DNA of 50,171 nt, taken from the NCBI RefSeq assembly GCF_947387555.1, contig NZ_CANDNZ010000026.1:1-50171 (forward strand), written 5' to 3'. This stretch comes from Thalassomonas sp. RHCl1. GTDB lineage: Bacteria > Pseudomonadota > Gammaproteobacteria > Enterobacterales > Alteromonadaceae. This document shows positions 34,470-40,833 of this stretch, piece after piece. Under the pieces are notes generated by a model that did no database searches, had not been told where the DNA came from, and saw only the letters and a list, made by a program, of their open reading frames with translations. How positions within the stretch are numbered: the stretch's first letter is position 1; the number at the start of each line of letters is the position of its first letter. Made by a program: the position numbers and the translations under genes.

Positions 34470-36032
34470 ATGACTGTTGCAGAAAATAATTTTACCCTAC
34501 CCGGGAGCGGGGATCGCTATAACCTGATTGCCGATCTTCTGGTCAAACATGCCGACGGCGGCGCTTCCCCTGTGCCTGCCCTGTATTTTAACGATCAGGT
34601 GATCAGCTATGGCGCACTTTATCAAAGTGTCGGCATTGCCCGTGCGCTGCTGATGGACCAGGGGGTTATGCGCGGGGACAGGGTGGCGCTGGTGCTGCCG
34701 GATACCCCGGCTTATATTTATATTTTCCTTGCCGCCATTTCGCTGGGGGCGATACCGGTAGGCATTAACCCGAATGAGAATGCCTCCGATATCCCCGCGC
34801 TGCTAAAACATATAGGCGCCAAATGTCTGGTGGTTTCTGTCGAGAATGCTTCGCTGAGACAAAGCCTGGCTCAGTCCGAGATTGCAAGTGTGCTGGTTGA
34901 AGTGGACCCTCTGTTTGAACAGGCGACTAAGGCTTTTGTCGATAATTCAGCTCCTTGCTGTGACTATGAAGTCATGGCCGCCAACGATGTGTTATACCTG
35001 ACCTTCAGCTCGGGCACCACAGGCAGGCCCAAAGCGGTGACCCGCCGTCATCTGGATATTCTCAACTGCGCACAAAGCGTGGATGCCGGGTTGATGGGGC
35101 TGACGCCAAAGGATACTGTGATGACGGTGACTAAACTGACTTTTGGTTATTCCCTGGTGGGCGGCTTGATGTTTAGCCTGCTTGCCGGTGCATCCCTGGT
35201 TGTTGCCGAAGAAAAAATGACGGTGGACAAGGTTATCGCTGCTGCCAAACGTTACCGCCCGAGTGTGCTGTTGGCACAGCCGCGGATTTTAACCGAGCTT
35301 AACCGCCACAGCGAAGCGGGGGAGCATGACTGGTATCGCTCGCTGCGTATGGTGATGTCTGCCGGGGATGTATTGTCGGCATCGGTGCGGGATAAGTGGA
35401 CTAACTTGACCGGCCTGTCGGTGACCGAAGGCTTCGGCTCGGTGGAAGTGGGGCACTTTTTTATTGCCGGTAACGGCGAAGATATGCCTCAGGGAGCTTT
35501 AGGCAAGGTGCTTGACGGTTATCAAGTACAGCTTATCGATGACGATGGCCGTGAGGTTAAGCAGGGGCAACAGGGGCGTTTGTGTATCCGCGGCAACAGT
35601 GTAACTACAGGTTACTGGAACGATCCCCAGCGGACCCGTGCGGCTTTTGAACAGAGCTGGTATGTCAGCGATGATGTTTTTACCGCATCCGGGGACTATT
35701 TATTTTATGCCGGACGCTGGGATCATATGATCAAAACCGGCTGCGGCGAATGGGTGAGCCCGGTGCGTATTGAAAATGTCATTCGCCGCGATGAGCGGGT
35801 AGAAGATTGTGCGGTCATGGAAGCAAGGGATGAAGACGGGGTATCAAGGGTTAAGGCCTTTATTGTGCCCGGTAATGGCAGTGACCCCAAGGAGCTGCAA
35901 GGGGGGATTCTCGATTTGATCGAATGTCAGTGGCCGCAGCTGGATCATATGCGGGTGCACCTGATGGAATTTGTTGAAGCTATTCCGCGCTCTGCCAATG
36001 GTAAAATAGTACGTCCGCGCGCCCGGCGCTAA
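34470..36032 (+). CDS. Second AMP-forming acid ligase
   Basis: The roughly 520-aa enzyme is an ANL acid ligase with LTFSSGTTGRPKAVTRRH (A3), VTEGFGSVEVGHF (A5), WYVSDDVFTASGDYLFYAGRWDHMIKTGCGEW (A7/A8) and the end PRSANGKIVRPRARR (catalytic Lys). It resembles the ligase of the leftward arm. I use the ATG at 34470, which has AAGGAG upstream, rather than an upstream TTG. It lies 33 bases after MNIO and 12 before PhyH. Two acid ligases suggest two acyl groups, or that one substrate is processed twice. Acceptor unknown; neither arm has a carrier protein. Confidence 0.88.
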   Translation: MTVAENNFTLPGSGDRYNLIADLLVKHADGGASPVPALYFNDQVISYGALYQSVGIARALLMDQGVMRGDRVALVLPDTPAYIYIFLAAISLGAIPVGINPNENASDIPALLKHIGAKCLVVSVENASLRQSLAQSEIASVLVEVDPLFEQATKAFVDNSAPCCDYEVMAANDVLYLTFSSGTTGRPKAVTRRHLDILNCAQSVDAGLMGLTPKDTVMTVTKLTFGYSLVGGLMFSLLAGASLVVAEEKMTVDKVIAAAKRYRPSVLLAQPRILTELNRHSEAGEHDWYRSLRMVMSAGDVLSASVRDKWTNLTGLSVTEGFGSVEVGHFFIAGNGEDMPQGALGKVLDGYQVQLIDDDGREVKQGQQGRLCIRGNSVTTGYWNDPQRTRAAFEQSWYVSDDVFTASGDYLFYAGRWDHMIKTGCGEWVSPVRIENVIRRDERVEDCAVMEARDEDGVSRVKAFIVPGNGSDPKELQGGILDLIECQWPQLDHMRVHLMEFVEAIPRSANGKIVRPRARR

Positions 36033-36044
36033 CAGGAGAACAAA

Positions 36045-36902
36045 ATGAGCATAAACCAACACGATCGTGACTTATACTGCCTGAAACAGGCCGGGTATAT
36101 CGTGCTGAAAGATTTCGTCGATATCGCACTGGTGGATAAAATTGAAAAAGCCTGTGTCGGCTTCGAGCTTGAGGTGGAAGCTTTCAGATCTGAGCAGGAG
36201 GTGATTTTATCTCACAGCTGGCCGCTGAGAACCACCCGCTGCCTTTATGCCGTCAGCCAGGAGCTTCAGGATTTGGTGATGCGCGAGCGTATCCAGAAAC
36301 TTGTTCACGGCTACCTGGATAAACCCGTACTGCGTGACAGTCTGATGCAAACCAATATGCCGGATCCGAGAAACGCCGAGCGTGGCCTGGACGGCGATAT
36401 CAGTTTCCACCGGGATACCTTGTGGCCGGACGGCGAGATAACCCCGAATTATTTACACGTTTTTTTGTTGTTGAACGATTTTACCCCGGAGCACGGGGCA
36501 ACCATAGTCGTGCCCGGCACCCACAGGGAAAAAGAACCGGGTTATTATTTTAAAAACAGCGATCCGCGTCCGCCGCAAAAAGGCATAGATTACCGGGTTT
36601 ATGAACAGAGTTATTTCCCGAGTACCACGCAACTGTTGGCGCCGCGCGGTTCGGTGATTTTGATGGATCCTATGATGATTCACTCCCAGGGTATCAATAT
36701 TGCTGATACCCCCAGACGGGTGATCAACACCACCTTCAGGGCCGCACAAACCGTGGGTAAGCCGCCGCTGCTTAATGCCAGGGCAATCGCCGAGCATACC
36801 GCCCGAGTGCCGATCCGACAGGATTTATTGTCCCTGCTTGAAGATACCGAAAGCCTGCCGTCGGAATATGGTCCGTTACGGGAGCTGGTGACCGAGGCAT
36901 AA
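36045..36902 (+). CDS. PhyH-family Fe(II)/2-oxoglutarate dioxygenase
   Basis: The 285-aa protein has the phytanoyl-CoA-hydroxylase fold: the Fe ligands H122 and D124 in SFHRDTLWPDG and H213 in MIHSQGI, and R225/R226 in TPRRVINTTFR for the 2-oxoglutarate. Family enzymes hydroxylate or halogenate fatty-acyl-CoA and natural products. It is coupled to the acid ligase (12 bases), so hydroxylation of an acyl-CoA formed by the ligase is attractive. Last rightward gene of the cluster. Substrate unproven. Confidence 0.88.
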   Translation: MSINQHDRDLYCLKQAGYIVLKDFVDIALVDKIEKACVGFELEVEAFRSEQEVILSHSWPLRTTRCLYAVSQELQDLVMRERIQKLVHGYLDKPVLRDSLMQTNMPDPRNAERGLDGDISFHRDTLWPDGEITPNYLHVFLLLNDFTPEHGATIVVPGTHREKEPGYYFKNSDPRPPQKGIDYRVYEQSYFPSTTQLLAPRGSVILMDPMMIHSQGINIADTPRRVINTTFRAAQTVGKPPLLNARAIAEHTARVPIRQDLLSLLEDTESLPSEYGPLRELVTEA

Positions 36903-36961
36903 AAGTATTAGCTCCGTTTTTCGGACTTTTTACTCACTTTTGCCAGAGCTCAATATAAAAA

Positions 36962-36990
36962 CGCCGGAGGCAGCTAAGCTTACTCCGGCG
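36962..36990 (-). terminator. Intrinsic terminator of the ABC transporter operon
   Basis: CGCCGGAG (36962-36969) pairs with CTCCGGCG (36983-36990). On the minus strand it is followed by TTTTTATATTG, a strong T-tract, so it ends the leftward permease gene. It also lies 60 bases after the rightward PhyH gene, where the plus-strand tail is weak. Confidence 0.8.
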
Positions 36991-37022
36991 CTCTTGGTTG
37001 TCGGCGTTTTGTCCGCTGAGCT

Positions 37023-38135
37023 TTATGCCATTTTAAGGTAGAATAAAAACAGGGCGTAAAACAGGCTCGGTAAAATAAAAAAGTTACGGTAAAACTTAGT
37101 GACGCTGACAATAGTAAGCAGCACACCTAAAGGTAACAGCACTAACATCCCCACGGAGAAATTTAAGCCAAAAGTGATGACTGAACCTGTAAGCACGGCA
37201 ATCACCATGGCCGGCAGCATATCAATAAGATAACGGCTGCGGTGCTGATTTAACAAACCGGCCAGGTAATGGGGATGCTTACGGTAAAACCTTTCATTAT
37301 CAAATTGATAAGAACCTATCACCAGGGCCAGTACCCAGCACACCAATATTTGGATAAAGCCGTTGGCGCCTAGCGCCATTTTATATTGCACATAGGCAAC
37401 CAAGCCCAGAAACAAGGCGCAAAAGTAAATACGACCGGTGAGATTGGTGGGGTTTTTCATGATGGCAATCCAGCGTATTTGCCAATACTGCTGCATACGC
37501 CAGGTCTGTTTGCCGATAAAGCGAAGGGGATCGAAAACCGCTTCCAGCAGCAATAAGGCTAAGACCCCGGTGTTGAGGGTAACGGCACTGATGTCATAGT
37601 GTTTTATTGTAAAATACAGCAGTACAGGCGCCAGGCATAGACTTAACCAGGGAACCCCTTTATTTTTTATACTGATCCAGGCAAGCACTATGGCCGAGAG
37701 GGCAAAGAGCGGGAAGTGCAGCTGATGGATGAAAGTTTGCCAATCAGGAATAAAGGTCACTAAAAACAGCGGTGCCAATAACGGGATATTGCCGGCGGCT
37801 AAGGTCAGCAAAAAGGTTGCCGTGTATCTGTGCCTGGCGGGGATCAGCAAACTGGCCATATAGGGTTGATAGCTTTGCGCCAAAATGGCTGTTTTCTGGA
37901 TCCTAAGTAGCAGATATAGCAGGATAAAGTAACCCCACTGGTACAAAATACGCTGCTCCGGCGGAGTTTGCATATCTGCTATCACACTTAAAGACACCAG
38001 GGCGGTGAGGATAGATGCCGGGATTGCCAGGTAAAGTATCATCATTAAAAAGCTAACTAGCTGGATCACCGATGCCAACATACGTTTTAATTCAAAATAA
38101 TAAATTTGCCCGCGCAGTTTAAAATAATGGCTCAT
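37023..38135 (-). CDS. ABC transporter permease
   Basis: The 370-aa protein has about eight to ten hydrophobic segments in a repeated layout and no ATPase motif. It starts MSHYFKLRGQIYYFELKRML and overlaps the ATPase gene by four bases, making a two-gene ABC-2/Ecs-like exporter. It ends at a terminator and is convergent with the peptide cluster, so it may be that cluster's exporter, or unrelated. Substrate unknown. Confidence 0.78.
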   Translation of the reverse strand: MSHYFKLRGQIYYFELKRMLASVIQLVSFLMMILYLAIPASILTALVSLSVIADMQTPPEQRILYQWGYFILLYLLLRIQKTAILAQSYQPYMASLLIPARHRYTATFLLTLAAGNIPLLAPLFLVTFIPDWQTFIHQLHFPLFALSAIVLAWISIKNKGVPWLSLCLAPVLLYFTIKHYDISAVTLNTGVLALLLLEAVFDPLRFIGKQTWRMQQYWQIRWIAIMKNPTNLTGRIYFCALFLGLVAYVQYKMALGANGFIQILVCWVLALVIGSYQFDNERFYRKHPHYLAGLLNQHRSRYLIDMLPAMVIAVLTGSVITFGLNFSVGMLVLLPLGVLLTIVSVTKFYRNFFILPSLFYALFLFYLKMA

Positions 38136-38746
38136 GATATGATGCTGTTGCCTTGATTTAATTCATTGAGAAAGACACTGCGGTAGTGTTCATTTTCGGT
38201 AAAGCTCTCTTCATGGCTGGTGACGATAATTTTCCCGGGGTAGCTGTCAAGATAGGTCAAAAGCCAGGTGCGACTTTGGTGATCTAAGCCGGTTGTCGGC
38301 TCGTCAAGCAGCAAATATTGCGGTTGATGTGCCAATGCCAGCAACAGTGAGATCTTCTTTAAATTGCCAAGTGATAAAGCAGAGACTTGTGTGGTTAACT
38401 GGGGAGCAAAACCTAAGTGTTCAATGAATTGCGTGGGAAACGGGCAAGCATGCTGCGAACAATGAAATTCAAGCAACTGTTGCGGCGTTAAGAAATCCGG
38501 CAGCATAATTTTATCCGATGATATCCCCAACTGGCGTTTGGCGGAGACTGAAGAAATGGGTTTATCATCTAAGGTTACTTTCCCCGAGCTGGCGATTTCC
38601 AGGCCTGCTGCCAACATCAACAAGGTGGTCTTACCGCTGCCGTTGGGGCCAATAATGCAGTAGCGTTGTTGATCAAATTGATAGCTTAATTGATTGATAA
38701 CCGAGTTTTTTTGATAAGACTTTGAAATTTCGTGAAGTAAAAGCAA
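38132..38746 (-). CDS. ABC transporter ATP-binding protein
   Basis: The 204-aa protein has Walker A GPNGSGKTTLL (34-44), a signature loop LSLGNLKK instead of canonical LSGGQ, Walker B YLLLDEPTTGLD and the H-loop TSHEE. It is small but complete, as in CcmA/Bcr-type exporters. It is the first gene of a two-gene operon with the permease (ATGA overlap). Confidence 0.88.
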   Translation of the reverse strand: MLLLHEISKSYQKNSVINQLSYQFDQQRYCIIGPNGSGKTTLLMLAAGLEIASSGKVTLDDKPISSVSAKRQLGISSDKIMLPDFLTPQQLLEFHCSQHACPFPTQFIEHLGFAPQLTTQVSALSLGNLKKISLLLALAHQPQYLLLDEPTTGLDHQSRTWLLTYLDSYPGKIIVTSHEESFTENEHYRSVFLNELNQGNSIIS

Positions 38747-39004
38747 GTGTTTTCCTTAACATTATATTAATAAATGTAATATGCAAAAAAACGTGGGTGG
38801 AAGCAACTTAAAATAAAAAGCAAAATACAGTAAGAGGTAGAGGAGAAATCGTTTGTTTCGAAAGTATCCGGTAAAGCCCTTTGGCGGGAGCAAGGCCACG
38901 AGAGTTCGGCTCCCGGCAGCAGAGATGACATCTCACAACCCTTGGAGTATATAAAGGTGAAGTTGAGAGTGATCTCGAGTGTACGATTTATAGCAGGAGG
39001 GGGA

Positions 39005-39042
39005 ATGACTTATATTGTGCCAGTTACTATAATATAGTAACT
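39005..39042 (+). promoter_or_regulatory. parDE promoter with palindromic operator
   Basis: AGTTACTAT-AAT-ATAGTAACT (39022-39042) is a perfect 9-bp inverted repeat. It contains TATAAT (39028-39033), and ATGACT at 39005-39010 makes a -35-like element with 17-base spacing. This is the standard TA autoregulation design: the antitoxin operator covers the promoter. The rest of 38747-39068 shows no gene. Confidence 0.7.
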
Positions 39043-39068
39043 TTATAAAAGTAAGAATTAGGAGAAAG

Positions 39069-39329
39069 ATGATGGCTCATACGACCAGCATTAACCTAGG
39101 TGATCATTTTACAGCTTTTCTAAGTCAGCTCACTGAGAATGGGCGTTATGGCTCCGCGAGTGAAGCTGTGCGCGCAGCGCTTCGCTTACTTGAACAAGAA
39201 GAAAGCAAAAGAGAAGCTTTACAGAATGCATTGACTGATGGTGAAAATAGCGGTGAAAGTGAAAACTCTATCGCCGATATCATGCAAGCAACCCTTGCTC
39301 AATGTAAAGCGGAATCGAATGACCGGTAA
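39069..39329 (+). CDS. parD: ParD-family antitoxin
   Basis: The 86-aa protein has the ParD ribbon-helix-helix start (TTSINLGDHFTAFLSQLTENGRYGSASEAVRAALRLLEQEE) and a C-terminal toxin-binding tail. Start codons 1 and 2 are both ATG; the second has better spacing from GGAG. It overlaps parE by 11 bases. It neutralises ParE and represses the operon through the palindrome just upstream. Confidence 0.92.
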   Translation: MMAHTTSINLGDHFTAFLSQLTENGRYGSASEAVRAALRLLEQEESKREALQNALTDGENSGESENSIADIMQATLAQCKAESNDR

Positions 39330-39618
39330 ATTCAAACAATCCAAAAATGTTGACCAGGATATCGTACAAATCACAACGCGAAGTTTTAGTGATTTTGGTG
39401 AACGACAAACAATAAAATATATTGAAGGCCTGATAGAAACACTGCAGTTTTTGGCTGACAACCCTGAATTAGGTCGTGATTATATTCACGATAAGTCACA
39501 GCGAAGTTACCTTTTTTATCGCTATATAAGTCATGTTATTTATTATCGGCAGCGAAAGAATGACATTTTTATTGTGCGTATTCTTCATACCAATATGTTA
39601 CCAGAGATCCATTTTTGA
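39319..39618 (+). CDS. parE: ParE-family toxin
   Basis: The 99-aa protein from the ATG at 39319 (MTGKFKQSKNVDQDIVQITTRSF) matches the RelE/ParE fold: IKYIEGLIETLQFLADNPELGRD and SHVIYYRQRKNDIFIVRILHTNM. A longer frame starting further upstream belongs to the parD frame and is not used. ParE poisons DNA gyrase. Start overlaps parD by 11 bases. Confidence 0.9.
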   Translation: MTGKFKQSKNVDQDIVQITTRSFSDFGERQTIKYIEGLIETLQFLADNPELGRDYIHDKSQRSYLFYRYISHVIYYRQRKNDIFIVRILHTNMLPEIHF

Positions 39619-39648
39619 CACTCCGCTTTAATTATCCAGGAAGAATCA

Positions 39649-39822
39649 ATGCAAATAAACCAAAAGGGAAAGCCTATATCTCAGACAGATAGTGATAAAC
39701 AGTCACAGTTAATGGATGAGCGTTTAGCTTTTTTAAAATTGGTCAATATGGCCGAGAGAGATATTGTCTCTGGCCGGGTAATGAATTTGGATGAAGTGAT
39801 GAAAACCTTGATAAAAGAATAA
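39649..39822 (+). CDS. 57-aa small protein after parE
   Basis: A small gene of 57 codons begins at the ATG at 39649, preceded by AGGAAG (39637-39643). Its product ends DIVSGRVMNLDEVMKTLIKE, with a middle of helical acidic residues (QLMDERLAFLKLVNMAERDIV). The C-terminus resembles the tail of antitoxins or their short accessory proteins. It sits 30 bases after the parE stop on the same strand, so it is likely cotranscribed. Function unknown; third TA component or a separate antitoxin are options. Confidence 0.6.
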   Translation: MQINQKGKPISQTDSDKQSQLMDERLAFLKLVNMAERDIVSGRVMNLDEVMKTLIKE

Positions 39823-39987
39823 AAGGTTCAAAAAGTACTCGGTAGCACCCACCTAAACCAAGCACTATAACTGACAACTTAGCTGCTTTTGAAACGAAAT
39901 TAACTCCAAAAAACACCTTCCGAGATGAAAAAACAATAAGGGAAATTATCAGGAAATGCTCATGCCCAAGGGGGTAGGAGATGCCTG
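39823..39987. other. Short intergenic region
   Basis: No gene is visible between the small protein and the convergent ccdB. I see no strong terminator. Confidence 0.5.
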
Positions 39988-40305
39988 CTATATACCTGTG
40001 ATCGCAAAGTCAATTGCTGCGATAATTTCATCTCTCATTGCTTCTAATGAGCCAATAGGGGTCTTGAGTAAACTGGCAGGTATCGAGGCTATTTGCGGCG
40101 TAAGTAAAATAAACTCTTCATTTTTATACCTTATGGTTGGTGTTAGCCCATCCATTTTTTCATTTCTAAAATAACTAAGTCTTCCTAACGGGATCACTAT
40201 CCTTGTGGTTATGTCACTAATCAGAGCATTTTGGACATCAATAATATAGGGGTATGCTTCACGGCTTTTTTTACCTGGATTCTCGTAGACATCAAATTGT
40301 GGCAT
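39988..40305 (-). CDS. ccdB: CcdB-family toxin
   Basis: The 105-aa protein matches CcdB: PQFDVYENPGKKSREAYPYIIDVQNALISD and RIVIPLGRLSYF near the middle, with LTPQIASIP and the helical end 'RDEIIAAIDFAITGI'. CcdB binds gyrase. It overlaps the ccdA stop by one base (TAATG), so it is translationally coupled. Confidence 0.93.
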   Translation of the reverse strand: MPQFDVYENPGKKSREAYPYIIDVQNALISDITTRIVIPLGRLSYFRNEKMDGLTPTIRYKNEEFILLTPQIASIPASLLKTPIGSLEAMRDEIIAAIDFAITGI

Positions 40306-40550
40306 TAAAACTCTCTAAATTCATCAGCAAAACAGCCATTTTCTTCGACAAAGTCATTGTAGGCAGTAATGGCATTTTTATTCTCTTTAACCCATTTTTT
40401 TTCTTCAATACTTTTTAATTTATCTGTTAAAGCTTGCTCTAAAGTAGCGGATAAATTAATGTTAAGAGCTTTTGTTTTCTTCAGTAAGTCACTATTTAAG
40501 CTAAGGTTTGTTGCTTTTTTTGGAGCATCAAAATCGTATAATGGTTGCAT
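40305..40550 (-). CDS. ccdA: CcdA-family antitoxin
   Basis: The 81-aa protein from the ATG at 40550 (MQPLYDFDAPKKATNLSLNSDLLKKTKALNINLSATLEQAL) matches the CcdA DNA-binding domain and the CcdB-binding tail (NAITAYNDFVEENGCFADEFREF). The longer frame (132 codons) is not used because GGAGAG lies seven bases before this ATG and the upstream part reads through the G-tract. First gene of the CcdAB operon. Confidence 0.93.
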   Translation of the reverse strand: MQPLYDFDAPKKATNLSLNSDLLKKTKALNINLSATLEQALTDKLKSIEEKKWVKENKNAITAYNDFVEENGCFADEFREF

Positions 40551-40581
40551 AATTTTCTCTCCATATGATGATATGCTAATT

Positions 40582-40601
40582 ATGCGCATCCTAATGCGCA
40601 T
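40582..40601. promoter_or_regulatory. Tandem ATGCGCAT operator upstream of ccdA
   Basis: ATGCGCAT occurs twice, 40582-40589 and 40594-40601, both perfect palindromes with start points 12 bases apart. They lie about 30-50 bases before ccdA and are likely the CcdA operator. Confidence 0.6.
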
Positions 40602-40668
40602 TGTAAAGGTCGATAGAAGTTCAGTAAGGGATATTGTTCGAGGCTGTACCTCGCTAGAGGAAGAGGTT

Positions 40669-40680
40669 GGGGGGGGGGGG
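40669..40680. repeat. 12-G homopolymer upstream of ccdA
   Basis: Twelve consecutive G on the plus strand (C on the ccdA coding strand) lie about 120 bases upstream of ccdA, between it and the ATPase stop at 40834. Such tracts slip during replication and can vary promoter spacing. Its presence is certain; a function is not. Confidence 0.85.
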
Positions 40681-40833
40681 ACAGATAATCTTTTTATAGT
40701 CACAAATTTTAAACCGGTCGAAATCGACCTGTTTAACGTCAGCAGGGCTCAGTTTAAAAACCAGGAGAAAATTATATGAATTAGCTCAGACCTAACCTGA
40801 CAACTTTCCTTGAAAAAAGAGGCTTACCATGTG

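Noticed and set aside
22765-36902. Interpretation as an NRPS/PKS cluster
   Set aside because: No carrier protein, condensation or ketosynthase domain is present; only stand-alone acid ligases.
39000-40700. Superintegron cassette array
   Set aside because: The toxin-antitoxin genes are convergent and I see no attC-like repeats or integrase gene.
40551-40703. Extended CcdA of 132 codons
   Set aside because: It reads through the G-tract and promoter region; the ATG at 40550 has a GGAGAG ribosome site and fits the family's length.
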